From positions 62,001-126,000 of the forward strand of contig JADJES010000006.1 of assembly GCA_016708955.1 (NCBI GenBank): a stretch of DNA of 64,000 nucleotides, given 5' to 3'. Position numbers and translations under genes: made by a program. Below, one piece after another: positions 53,653 to 62,824 of the stretch (positions are counted from its first letter, which is position 1; every line of letters starts with the position of its first letter). Below the pieces are notes generated by a model that had not been told where the DNA came from, made no database searches, and worked only from the letters and a program-made list of their open reading frames with translations. The DNA comes from Nitrosomonas sp. (GTDB lineage Bacteria; Pseudomonadota; Gammaproteobacteria; Burkholderiales; Nitrosomonadaceae).

Positions 53653-54513
53653 ATGAAATCACAAAAGAAATTTTCCCCAACTTTCAGCTTTGAGCTTTTC
53701 CCGCCTCAAACCCCGCAAGGTGTTGAGAAACTCCGGTCAACACGCAGGCAATTGGCTCAATACAATCCTAAATTCTTTTCTGTAACTTTTGGTGCCGGCG
53801 GCTCAACTCGTGAACGAACACTGGAAACAGTGTTAGAAGTTCAAGCAGAAGGACACATTGTTGCTCCTCACCTTTCTTGTATTGGCTCGACGCAGCAGAA
53901 TATTCGAGCTATTCTTGAAAAATACCATCAAGCAGGCATTCGGCATATTGTTGCACTCCGTGGCGACTTGCCATCGGGTATGGCACAAGCTGGGGAATTT
54001 CGTTATGCCAGTGAACTGGTTGCATTTATTCGTCAGGAATTTGGATCTTCGTTTCATATCGATGTGGCTGCTTATCCGGAGTGCCATCCACAAGCGCGTT
54101 CTGCACAAGCAGATTTCGAAAATTTTAAGCGGAAAATTGAAACCGGAGCCAATTCTGCGATTACTCAATATTTCTATAATGCGGATGCTTATTATCATTT
54201 CGTCGAATCCTGCGATTCAGCGGGTTTGAATATTCCGATTGTTCCGGGCATCATGCCAATTAATAAATTTTCCCAACTAGTCCGGTTTTCAGATACTTGT
54301 GGCGCTGAAATTCCGCGCTGGATTCGAAAAAAACTGGAAGGTTATAGTGATGATAGTGCATCCATTCAGGCTTTTGGATTGGATATTGTTACCGACCTTT
54401 GTGAGCGTTTATTGCAAGCCGGTGCACCCGGATTGCATTTTTACACGTTAAATTCAGCCGATTTAACGTCGATTATATGGCAGCGCCTCAATCTGAAAGG
54501 AAATACTGTTTAA
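53653..54513 (+). CDS. metF: MetF, 5,10-methylenetetrahydrofolate reductase
   Basis: Reduces methylene-THF to methyl-THF with FAD, supplying the methyl group for methionine. 286 residues, normal length: FSFELFPPQTPQGVEKL, VTFGAGGSTRERTLETV, HLSCIGSTQQNIR, ALRGDLPSG, and AITQYFYNADAYYHFVESC. Together with metK and ahcY it completes the local SAM cycle; methionine synthase is not in the window. Confidence 0.97.
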   Translation: MKSQKKFSPTFSFELFPPQTPQGVEKLRSTRRQLAQYNPKFFSVTFGAGGSTRERTLETVLEVQAEGHIVAPHLSCIGSTQQNIRAILEKYHQAGIRHIVALRGDLPSGMAQAGEFRYASELVAFIRQEFGSSFHIDVAAYPECHPQARSAQADFENFKRKIETGANSAITQYFYNADAYYHFVESCDSAGLNIPIVPGIMPINKFSQLVRFSDTCGAEIPRWIRKKLEGYSDDSASIQAFGLDIVTDLCERLLQAGAPGLHFYTLNSADLTSIIWQRLNLKGNTV

Positions 54514-54662
54514 TATAAAAGTTTCCTTGTTTTGGTTTGTTATTTTGTTCCAATACAGACCGTATGGGTCAGCAGGCTGCACGATCTTTTTCCTCAATTC
54601 TTTAGCCGGTATATAATACGCCTCACTATTCTGATTAAAATAATAAAGCACGGGGTTTCAAA

Positions 54663-55352
54663 ATGAAAGAAGTAACAGTTGATCCAGATAAATCCACAGC
54701 CGAAGTCACAATGCCTGGGATAGCGACTTCAAATGTTTCAACAATGGATGCTTGTATAGCGCACGCAAGAGAAATAATAACTGCTCAGCTTGAACGCATT
54801 AAAAGCAAAGATTATGACTTTGCGCCAGAATTTAAAGAGATGACTATTCAACTTTATTTATTTGGGGTGATGTGGAAATTTGCTGAAAGCTTGGGAAATG
54901 TAAATGATGCGCGTGAACTGGCCTTCGCAGCTTTGAAATCCATGCTGATCCAAGATGGGTTGCATAAGCGGAAAGTAGCCAAACGCATTGAGTTTCTGAA
55001 AAAAATGTCTAAAATTGAAGATGATCACAATGCATTGGCCGTAGCTATCGGATATGAATCTGAGTCTGATGATAATAGTCTGGCAGAAGTTTTTGATCAT
55101 TACGTAGATGATGTACAAGTCTCTGGTGCCTTCTGGCGACTGTATGATCGTGGCAGAAAGATCATGCTGTATGGTGGTTTATTTATCTCCTTTATCGTGA
55201 TCTGGTTTATCACACTATTTATGCCAGGGAATAGTGCGATGGCAATTTTTGCTGCTGGATTAATCTCAGCGGCACTTTTTGTAATACCGGTATTTTTGAT
55301 TGGTTTATTTATATATCGCAAAAAAATAAAGGCAGCCAAACAAGCGGACTGA
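54663..55352 (+). CDS. Membrane-anchored protein of unknown function
   Basis: 229 residues. A soluble helical N-terminal part (about 1-155; DACIAHAREIITAQLERIKS, FGVMWKFAESLGNVNDAREL) is followed by two C-terminal transmembrane helices (about 165-185, MLYGGLFISFIVIWFITLF, and 190-218, AIFAAGLISAALFVIPVFLIGLF) and a basic end. No family recognised. Stand-alone between metF and folD. Confidence 0.68.
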   Translation: MKEVTVDPDKSTAEVTMPGIATSNVSTMDACIAHAREIITAQLERIKSKDYDFAPEFKEMTIQLYLFGVMWKFAESLGNVNDARELAFAALKSMLIQDGLHKRKVAKRIEFLKKMSKIEDDHNALAVAIGYESESDDNSLAEVFDHYVDDVQVSGAFWRLYDRGRKIMLYGGLFISFIVIWFITLFMPGNSAMAIFAAGLISAALFVIPVFLIGLFIYRKKIKAAKQAD

Positions 55353-55441
55353 TATTTACGCGTACTTTGGATGCGCTCGATATTATCTGGTGAATAACGA
55401 GAAATTAAGATTAACTGATCAAACCGGTTACTGGCGTAAAA

Positions 55442-56307
55442 ATGGGCGCTCATATTATAGATGGCAAGAAAATAGCCGAATCAGTGCGTGCAGAATGGAA
55501 ATTACGGGCTGAGAAATTGATCCAATCAGGTATTAAACCTGGATTGGCAGTGATTATCGTTGGAGACAATGCGGCATCTAGTATTTATGTCAAGAATAAA
55601 GTTAAAGCTTGCAGTGAAATCGGCATATACTCGGAAGTGCATAGTTTTTCAGGGAGCACGCAGCAAAATGATGTGTTAAATTGCATCCAATCACTCAATG
55701 AAAATCCACATATTCATGGCATTTTGGTTCAGCTACCATTACCCTCGCATTTTGAAAATAATCGCGTAATTACATCCATTGCCGTAGAGAAAGATGTGGA
55801 TGGTTTTCATCTTTACAACATTGGTGCATTGGTTACCGGAAATACAATATTTTCTCCTTGCACACCTTATGGTGTTATGGTGATGCTGGAAAAAATCATA
55901 TTTCGATTGAAGGCCAACACGCCGTAGTAGTGGGGCGTAGCAATATTGTGGGTAAACCGATGGCATTGATGTTATTGGAGCGGGGAGCTACTGTCACTAT
56001 CTGTACTTCAAAAACACTTGACTTGCCGCAATTTACAAAAAATGCTGATATCCTAGTGGTAGCAATAGGGAAACCGCGCATGATTACAGCGGAAATGGTA
56101 AAGCCTGGCGCGGTAGTAATAGATGTGGGTATTAATCGATTACCGGATGGGACGCTCTGCGGTGATGTTGATTATGAGTCTGTTAAAAATGTTGCGGGTT
56201 ATATTACTCCAGTTCCTGGCGGGGTAGGACCGATGACCATTTCCATGTTGCTATGTAATACCATCCTAGCGGCTGAGCGTGCACAAACCGGTATTAATCA
56301 TAGATAA
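55442..56307 (+). CDS. folD: FolD, methylene-THF dehydrogenase/cyclohydrolase (frameshifted)
   Basis: Bifunctional enzyme interconverting methylene-, methenyl- and formyl-THF. The first frame gives AESVRAEWKLRAEKLIQSGI, KPGLAVIIVGDNAASSIYV, HIHGILVQLPLPSHF, EKDVDGFH; it runs off after VMVMLEK. The second frame (from NHISIEGQHAVVVGRSNIVG) continues KPMALMLLERGATVTICTSK, INRLPDGTLCGDVDY, GYITPVPGGVGPMTISMLL. The shift is one missing A in the A run at 55890-55895. Essential in most bacteria, so probably a sequencing error; restored length is about 288 residues. Confidence 0.92.
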
Positions 56308-56322
56308 GCAAGTTAAATTTTG

Positions 56323-58998
56323 ATGAGTGTGCCAGACATGGAATTGCAACCTGATATTGATCCACAGGAAACACAAGAATGGCTGGATGCTTTGGATTCC
56401 GTCATCATCAATATGGGTGGAGAGCGTGCACATTTTCTATTGGAAAAGCTTATTGAAAAAGCGCGTCGCTCAGGTGCTTACCTGCCCTACAGCGCCACAA
56501 CAGCCTATATCAATACAATCCCAACCGGCAAAGAAGAACGCTCACTTGGCAACAATGCGATAGAGCATCGTATCCGTTCCTATGTGCGATGGAACGCGAT
56601 GGCTATGGTACTGCGTGCCAACAGGAATACCAACGTGGGCGGCCATATTGCTAGTTTTGCTTCCGCTGCCACACTCTATGATGTAGGTTATCATCATTTC
56701 TGGCATACACCCTGCGAAACACACGGCGGGGATTTGGTATATATACAGGGACATTCTTCCCCGGGGGTCTATGCCTATGCATTTCTTTTCGGGCAATTAA
56801 GTCAGGAACAACTCGACAATTTTCGTCAAGAAACTGGCGGTAATGGCCTGTCTTCTTATCCACATCCGTGGCTGATGCCGACTTTCTGGAAATTTCCTAC
56901 AGTTTCAATGGGATTAGGACCTTTGATGGCCATTTATCAAGCAAGATTCATGAAGTATTTAGATAGTCGCGGGCTCGTCAATACTGAAGGCCGTAAAATC
57001 TGGGCTTTTATGGGCGACGGTGAGATGGATGAGCCAGAATCATTGGGTGCAATTTCATTGGCATCTCGCGAGAATCTTGATAATTTAATCTTCGTTGTTA
57101 ATTGTAATCTGCAGCGCTTGGATGGTCCGGTACGAGGAAATGGCAAAATTATTCAGGAATTAGAAGGTGCCTTTCGTGGCGCTGGGTGGAACGTGATTAA
57201 GGTAATCTGGGGTTCTTATTGGGATCCTTTGTTGGCTAAAGATACCAAAGGATTACTACAAAAACGCATGATGGAATGTGTTGATGGAGAATACCAAAAT
57301 TTTAAAGCCAGAGATGGGGCATATGTTCGTGAACACTTTTTTGGTAAATATCCGGAGTTGCTGGAAATGGTTGCCAATATGTCTGATGATGATATCTGGC
57401 GCTTAAATAGGGGCGGACACGATCCTTATAAAGTTTATGCTGCCTATGCAGCTGCGGTAAAACATACCGGTCAACCGACAGTAATACTGGCCAAAACCAT
57501 CAAAGGTTATGGCATGGGAGAAGCCGGTGAAGCACAAAATATCACCCATCAGCAAAAGAAAATGGGAACAACTTCACTGAAAGCCTTCCGGAATCGCTTT
57601 GGTCTGGATATCCCCGATGATAAGATCGACGAAGTGCCTTATCTTACCTTCGCTGAGGATTCCCCTGAATTTGCTTATATGCAAGAGCGGCGTAAAGCTT
57701 TAGGTGGCACATTTCATTGTCGCAAAACAAGCGCTCAAGCATTGGAGGTGCCGCCATTGTCAGCTTTTGAGTCTTTGCTGAAAGCTAGCGGGGAGGGCCG
57801 TGAGTCCTCAACAACCATGGCCTTTGTGCGTATTCTCAATATCCTGGTTAAAGATAAGCAGATTGGTAAGCATATTGTTCCTATCGTCGCTGATGAGTCG
57901 CGTACTTTTGGTATGGAAGGCATGTTCCGTCAATTGGGTATCTGGTCATCCGTAGGTCAACTGTATACACCGCAGGATGCTGATCAGCTAATGTACTATA
58001 AGGAAGACAAGCACGGACAGATTCTACAGGAAGGGATTAACGAAGCAGGTGCCATGTCATCCTGGATAGCTGCGGCGACATCCTATAGCACTCATGGAAT
58101 TCAGATGATTCCATTTTTTATCTTTTATTCGATGTTTGGTTTCCAGCGTATTGGCGATTTAGCCTGGGCTGCTGGGGATATGCGCTGTCGTGGTTTTTTG
58201 CTGGGAGGCACGGCAGGACGTACGACATTGAATGGCGAGGGACTCCAGCATGAAGATGGGCACAGTCATATCGTTGCTTCAACGATTCCCAATTGTATCT
58301 CCTACGATCCGGCATTTGCATATGAATTGGCCGTCATTATTCAAGATGGTTTGCGTCGCATGTATCAGGAGCAAGAGGATGTTTATTATTACATTACTGT
58401 AATGAATGAAAACTACTCGCATCCTGAAATGCCGGATGGTGTTGAAAAAGATATACTGAAGGGGATGTATTTATTCAGTGAGGGAGGCGCGAGTAATAAT
58501 GATTTGCGCGTACAGTTGCTGGGTGCCGGTACTATTTTGCGTGAAGTGATTGCGGCCGCAGAAATACTCAAAAAAGAATATAACGTACATGCTGATATCT
58601 GGAGCGTGACCAGTTTTAATGAACTAAGGCGTGAAGCATTAAGTATAACGCGCTGGAATATGCTGCACCCAACTGAGCCAGAAAAAGTATCTCATGTGGA
58701 AAATTGCTTCAAAGCGCGAAAAGGACCTATAGTGGCTGCCACTGATTACATGAAAATTTATGCGGATCAGATTCGTGAATTTGTTCCTGGAAAGTATCGT
58801 GTTTTGGGAACGGATGGCTTTGGGCGTTCGGATACGCGTGAGAAATTGCGTCATTTCTTTGAAGTCGATCGATTCTATATTACAGTTGCAGCACTCAAAG
58901 CATTATCGGAAGAGGGGAAAATCTCAAACCAACAGATTGTTCAAGCGATAGAAAAATACGACATTGATCCAGAAAGACCTAATCCGGCAATCAGTTAA
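56323..58998 (+). CDS. aceE: AceE, pyruvate dehydrogenase E1 component
   Basis: Thiamine-diphosphate-dependent decarboxylation of pyruvate, homodimeric gammaproteobacterial-type E1. 891 residues from the ATG at 56323. Landmarks: RIRSYVRWNAMAMVLRANR, GGHIASFASAATLYDVGYHH, ThDP motif MGDGEMDEPESLGAISLAS...NLIFVVNCNLQ, and IVADESRTFGMEGMFRQLGI. 93 bp before aceF, probably one operon; the E3 (lpd) gene is not adjacent. Confidence 0.97.
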   Translation: MSVPDMELQPDIDPQETQEWLDALDSVIINMGGERAHFLLEKLIEKARRSGAYLPYSATTAYINTIPTGKEERSLGNNAIEHRIRSYVRWNAMAMVLRANRNTNVGGHIASFASAATLYDVGYHHFWHTPCETHGGDLVYIQGHSSPGVYAYAFLFGQLSQEQLDNFRQETGGNGLSSYPHPWLMPTFWKFPTVSMGLGPLMAIYQARFMKYLDSRGLVNTEGRKIWAFMGDGEMDEPESLGAISLASRENLDNLIFVVNCNLQRLDGPVRGNGKIIQELEGAFRGAGWNVIKVIWGSYWDPLLAKDTKGLLQKRMMECVDGEYQNFKARDGAYVREHFFGKYPELLEMVANMSDDDIWRLNRGGHDPYKVYAAYAAAVKHTGQPTVILAKTIKGYGMGEAGEAQNITHQQKKMGTTSLKAFRNRFGLDIPDDKIDEVPYLTFAEDSPEFAYMQERRKALGGTFHCRKTSAQALEVPPLSAFESLLKASGEGRESSTTMAFVRILNILVKDKQIGKHIVPIVADESRTFGMEGMFRQLGIWSSVGQLYTPQDADQLMYYKEDKHGQILQEGINEAGAMSSWIAAATSYSTHGIQMIPFFIFYSMFGFQRIGDLAWAAGDMRCRGFLLGGTAGRTTLNGEGLQHEDGHSHIVASTIPNCISYDPAFAYELAVIIQDGLRRMYQEQEDVYYYITVMNENYSHPEMPDGVEKDILKGMYLFSEGGASNNDLRVQLLGAGTILREVIAAAEILKKEYNVHADIWSVTSFNELRREALSITRWNMLHPTEPEKVSHVENCFKARKGPIVAATDYMKIYADQIREFVPGKYRVLGTDGFGRSDTREKLRHFFEVDRFYITVAALKALSEEGKISNQQIVQAIEKYDIDPERPNPAIS

Positions 58999-59091
58999 AT
59001 AAGAATTGATCTATTAAATATAATAATCAATAAGTTAAGTAAAATGATTGCATCAATGTCTTTTCGTATTGAAACATTTTGAGGAAAGCAT

Positions 59092-60402
59092 GTGGCTGAA
59101 TTAAAGAAAGTATTAATCCCTGATATCGGTGATTTCAAAGATGTTCCAGTAATTGAGGTGCTGGTAAAAACAGGCGATGAAGTTAAAGCTGAAGATTCAT
59201 TGGTTACGCTGGAATCCGATAAAGCTACTATAGAAATCCCGTCCGCATACTCAGGTTTGATTAAGGAAATTTTTGTCAAAGCAGGCGATAAAGTATCGGA
59301 AGGTACAACGGTTCTAACTATTGAAACTTCAGATAGCGATCATGCAATAGCGCCTAATCAAGCTCCTGATATTGCGCCAGTTAAGAATGATGTTGCAACA
59401 CAACCTGAAATAGCAGCCAAGCAAGCTGTCATTCAGCAAATTCAGAAATTGCCACAGCAAAATGAATCCTCAGTCAGCAGCACTTTTTCTAAAGCACATG
59501 CCAGTCCATCAATACGCCGCTTCGCACGGGAATTAGGGGTAAATCTCGATTTAATCACAGGCAATGGCCCTAAACATAGAATTCTCAAAGAAGATGTGCA
59601 AGCCTATGTAAAAACCGAACTATCAAAAGCGCGTAGCAATGGAACCGGATTGTCGCTTAATTTATTGCCGTGGCCACAGGTCAATTTTGCCAAATTCGGC
59701 CCGATTGAGCTAAAACCTTTAACGCGAATTAAACAAATTTCTGGTGCCAATTTGCATCGGAATTGGGTAATGATTCCGCATGTGACCCAGTTTGACGAAG
59801 CTGATATCTCTGATTTAGAGAATTTGCGAAAAGAATCCAATGAAAGTGACAAAGAAAATAAAGTAAAATTAACTTTATTGGCTTTTTTGATGAAGGCATT
59901 AATCTCGCCTCTGAAAAAATTCCCTGAATTCAATGCATCCCTCGATAATACTGTAGCTGGCGAGGCTAATCTGGTCATTAAGCATTTTTATCATATCGGC
60001 TTTGCCGTCGATACGATCAATGGATTAGTTGTTCCTGTTATTAAGGATGTTGATCAGAAGGGAATCATAACTATCGCCGAAGAATTAACAAGACTCTCTT
60101 TGCTGGCACGTGAAGGTAAATTAAAACCAACTGATATGCAAGGCGCAAGTTTTACCATTTCCAGCTTGGGTGGAATCGGCGGCACTGCGTTTACACCGAT
60201 TATCAACGCACCTGAAGTTGCTATTCTGGGTATTTCAAAGGCAAGTATTAAGCCTGTTTATCGCGACAACCAATTTATTCCACGTTTAATGCTTCCCTTG
60301 TCACTTTCTTACGATCACCGAGTTATTGATGGGGCAACTGCTGCGCGTTTTACGACTCATTTGGCGGAAGTGTTGACAGATATGCGCTTGGCTTTATTAT
60401 AA
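59092..60402 (+). CDS. aceF: AceF, dihydrolipoamide acetyltransferase (PDH E2)
   Basis: Core of the pyruvate dehydrogenase complex. 436 residues from a GTG at 59092 (GAGGAAAG site). One lipoyl domain (about 1-80; lipoyl Lys in LESDKATIEIPS), an Ala/Gln/Pro linker, the peripheral-subunit-binding domain (ASPSIRRFARELGVNLDLIT) and the catalytic domain with active-site DHRVIDGA. A single lipoyl domain (E. coli has three) is usual in betaproteobacteria. Confidence 0.96.
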   Translation: MAELKKVLIPDIGDFKDVPVIEVLVKTGDEVKAEDSLVTLESDKATIEIPSAYSGLIKEIFVKAGDKVSEGTTVLTIETSDSDHAIAPNQAPDIAPVKNDVATQPEIAAKQAVIQQIQKLPQQNESSVSSTFSKAHASPSIRRFARELGVNLDLITGNGPKHRILKEDVQAYVKTELSKARSNGTGLSLNLLPWPQVNFAKFGPIELKPLTRIKQISGANLHRNWVMIPHVTQFDEADISDLENLRKESNESDKENKVKLTLLAFLMKALISPLKKFPEFNASLDNTVAGEANLVIKHFYHIGFAVDTINGLVVPVIKDVDQKGIITIAEELTRLSLLAREGKLKPTDMQGASFTISSLGGIGGTAFTPIINAPEVAILGISKASIKPVYRDNQFIPRLMLPLSLSYDHRVIDGATAARFTTHLAEVLTDMRLALL

Positions 60403-60427
60403 AAGATATGGATGATTACTGACCTAG

Positions 60428-61105
60428 GTGGTGGCTATCGAAAAAATTCCTCTTATTGGTATTTATGGTGGAACATTTGATCCTATCCATTATGGCCATC
60501 TGCGAATTGCTGAAGAATTGCTCGATATGACCAATCTGAAGCGTATCATTTTTGTTCCTTCTGGCGCCCCCCGTTTACGTGCTGCTCCTATTGCAGCAAG
60601 AAATCATCGTTCTAATATGGTACATCTGGCCATCCGGGATAACAATGCGTTTTCGCTTGATGAACGGGAGGTTAATCGTCCTGGAATAAGTACATCGATC
60701 GAGACACTCCAAGAATATCAATGCGAATTGGGGGATAGTGCGGCACTTTGCTTTATCCTTGGGATGGATGCGTTTGTAAAAATAAATCAGTGGCATAATT
60801 GGCATGAGTTGTTCAGTCTATGTCATATGATAATTGTCGCACGTCCGGGTTATACATCCATCAATGATTATCAAAATCTGCCGGCAGATATCAAAAAAGA
60901 ATTTGTTACTCGCCGTGTTCTGGATGCCGATGATCTAGGGCTTCAAACCAGCGGTTTTATCTATACGGCACAAACATCATTGTTGGAAATCTCTGCATCA
61001 CACATAAGATCATTGATAAACTCTGGAAAAAGCATACGTTATCTACTTCCAGAAAACGTCTCTGATTATATTAAATCCAATTGCCTATATACCGGGAATA
61101 TATGA
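60428..61105 (+). CDS. nadD: NadD, nicotinate-nucleotide adenylyltransferase
   Basis: Adenylates nicotinate mononucleotide in NAD synthesis. 225 residues; GTG start (60428, or the next GTG at 60431). Nucleotidyltransferase motifs GIYGGTFDPIHYGHLRIAEE near the N-terminus and ISASHIRSLINSGKSIRYLL near the C-terminus, the latter containing the ISxxxxR element. The stop codon overlaps the rsfS start (ATGA). Confidence 0.96.
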   Translation: MVAIEKIPLIGIYGGTFDPIHYGHLRIAEELLDMTNLKRIIFVPSGAPRLRAAPIAARNHRSNMVHLAIRDNNAFSLDEREVNRPGISTSIETLQEYQCELGDSAALCFILGMDAFVKINQWHNWHELFSLCHMIIVARPGYTSINDYQNLPADIKKEFVTRRVLDADDLGLQTSGFIYTAQTSLLEISASHIRSLINSGKSIRYLLPENVSDYIKSNCLYTGNI

Positions 61106-61428
61106 ATTCAGAAGAGCTGGTCAATATCGTTGTCGATGCACTGGAGGATATTAAGGCCTATGATATTGATGTGATTAATGTTTCTAAAATCACATCCATG
61201 TTTGAATATATCGTTATTGCGAGCGCAGATTCTTCACGCCAGACAAAATCGCTGGCAAACAATGTACAAGAAAAAGTCAAAGCTGCAGGAGGAAGAGTCT
61301 ACAGTATGGAAGGAGAGCAGACAGGAGAATGGCTGCTCGTTGATTTAGGAGACGTGATTGTGCATATCATGCTACCGGTTGCACGCGAATACTATAATCT
61401 GAAGGCATTATGGTCTGGGCAGAATTAG
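61102..61428 (+). CDS. rsfS: RsfS, ribosomal silencing factor
   Basis: Binds ribosomal protein L14 and blocks subunit joining under nutrient limitation. 108 residues from the ATG at 61102. DIKAYDIDVINVSKITSMFE, YIVIASADSSRQTKSLANNV, GEQTGEWLLVDLGDVIVHIM and REYYNLKALW are the family signature. Overlaps nadD by four bases; the order nadD-rsfS-rlmH is conserved widely. Confidence 0.96.
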   Translation: MNSEELVNIVVDALEDIKAYDIDVINVSKITSMFEYIVIASADSSRQTKSLANNVQEKVKAAGGRVYSMEGEQTGEWLLVDLGDVIVHIMLPVAREYYNLKALWSGQN

Positions 61429-61485
61429 AGCAGGCTATTTGGCGCAACAGAATGTGAGCTGTCAATCTTCTGATTTCTCCTAATT

Positions 61486-61956
61486 ATGAAATTTTTTATA
61501 CTCGCGGTTGGGAACAAAATGCCGGATTGGGTTAGGGCTGGTTATTTTGAATATATCAAACGTTTGCCGCGTGAAATAACAATTAATTTAATTGAGATTA
61601 AGCCTGAGAAACGTGTTAGTGGAAAACAAACCGGACAACTGTTACTTGCCGAATGTCAGCGGATCCGCGCAGCCCTGCCACCCGACTGCCATACTGTGGT
61701 ACTTGATGAAGGCGGCCAACAATGGACAACAGTAAAATTTGCAAATGTAATAAAAGAGTGGACGATTGATGGGGGATCTGTTGCATTTGTTATCGGGAGT
61801 GCGGATGGGCTGCATGCAGATATCAAGCAAACAGCAAATGAATTGCTCGCTTTATCAAAACTCACTTTACCTCATGGCCTTGTACGCGTTTTGTTGGCAG
61901 AACAACTGTATCGCGCCATATCGATTATCAAGAATCATCCTTATCATAGGAGTTAA
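61486..61956 (+). CDS. rlmH: RlmH, 23S rRNA pseudouridine-1915 N3-methyltransferase
   Basis: SPOUT-fold SAM methyltransferase acting on helix 69 of 23S rRNA. 156 residues: start FFILAVGNKMPDWVRAGYFE, cofactor knot VAFVIGSADGLHADIKQTAN and C-terminus LPHGLVRVLLAEQLYRAISI followed by NHPYHRS. Ordinary length; 57 bp after rsfS. Confidence 0.97.
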   Translation: MKFFILAVGNKMPDWVRAGYFEYIKRLPREITINLIEIKPEKRVSGKQTGQLLLAECQRIRAALPPDCHTVVLDEGGQQWTTVKFANVIKEWTIDGGSVAFVIGSADGLHADIKQTANELLALSKLTLPHGLVRVLLAEQLYRAISIIKNHPYHRS

Positions 61957-62065
61957 GTCAAATCATGAAGACATGACTAATATCACTTTCCATTTTTTAA
62001 GATACGATGGATAAAACAATAGGGATAAAAATTAAGCGTATTTGAATTATAGAGTATTGATTGCG

Positions 62066-62683
62066 ATGTTTTCAGAAAACCAAATATATCTTGCTTCAAG
62101 AAGTCCAAGAAGACGTGAACTGTTAAGACAAATTGGCGTGAAATGTAATTTATTAATGATGCGGGAAACGCTTGGCCGTGAAATTGATATTGATGAGCAA
62201 CCGCTTATTGACGAATCGCCGACTGATTATATTTATCGTATTACTCAATCTAAAGCGAATGAAGGCTGGAGGCGAGTGGTCCAGCGCCGATTGCCGATAC
62301 TGCCCGTTTTGGTGGCTGACACGATTGTTACGATTGATGGTTGTATTCTAGGTAAGCCACAAGATATTAAACATGCAGAAGAAATGCTAAAAACATTGTC
62401 AGGCCGCTCACACCAAGTTTTAACAGCCATTGGTGTGGGGGTTAAAGATAATATACAAGTGAGATTATCGACATCAACAGTAAGATTCCGTCAGATCAGC
62501 GAGCGAGAGATTCGTAATTACCTAGCAAATAACAGTATCCTGGATAAAGCGGGTGCTTACGCTGTTCAAGGCATGGCAGCTGCATTTATTGTTGAGATAT
62601 CCGGCAGCTATAGCGGAATCATGGGGTTGCCTCTCTATGAAACAGCACAATTATTAGAAGAAACTGGCATAGGGATTTTTTAA
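62066..62683 (+). CDS. Maf-family nucleoside triphosphate pyrophosphatase (dTTP/UTP type)
   Basis: House-cleaning pyrophosphatase for non-canonical or excess nucleotides. 205 residues from the ATG at 62066 (a TTG at 62042 in frame is less likely). Motifs: IYLASRSPRRRELLRQIGV, VADTIVTIDGCILGKP (metal/phosphate site), GRSHQVLTAIGV and DKAGAYAVQGMAAAFI with SGSYSGIMGLPLYET. Forms the nadD-rsfS-rlmH-maf-rng cluster. Confidence 0.94.
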   Translation: MFSENQIYLASRSPRRRELLRQIGVKCNLLMMRETLGREIDIDEQPLIDESPTDYIYRITQSKANEGWRRVVQRRLPILPVLVADTIVTIDGCILGKPQDIKHAEEMLKTLSGRSHQVLTAIGVGVKDNIQVRLSTSTVRFRQISEREIRNYLANNSILDKAGAYAVQGMAAAFIVEISGSYSGIMGLPLYETAQLLEETGIGIF

Positions 62684-62824
62684 TAATTGTCACGCAATTG
62701 TGACCCTAAGTTATTGAAATTAGAATGTCGTATCGTACAAGTTGCTACACCAAGTATCGTTGTAAGCATCGTTAGCTTTCAACTCCAGAAATCAGACTGA
62801 TTATATGTATAGTTCATACGCTAT

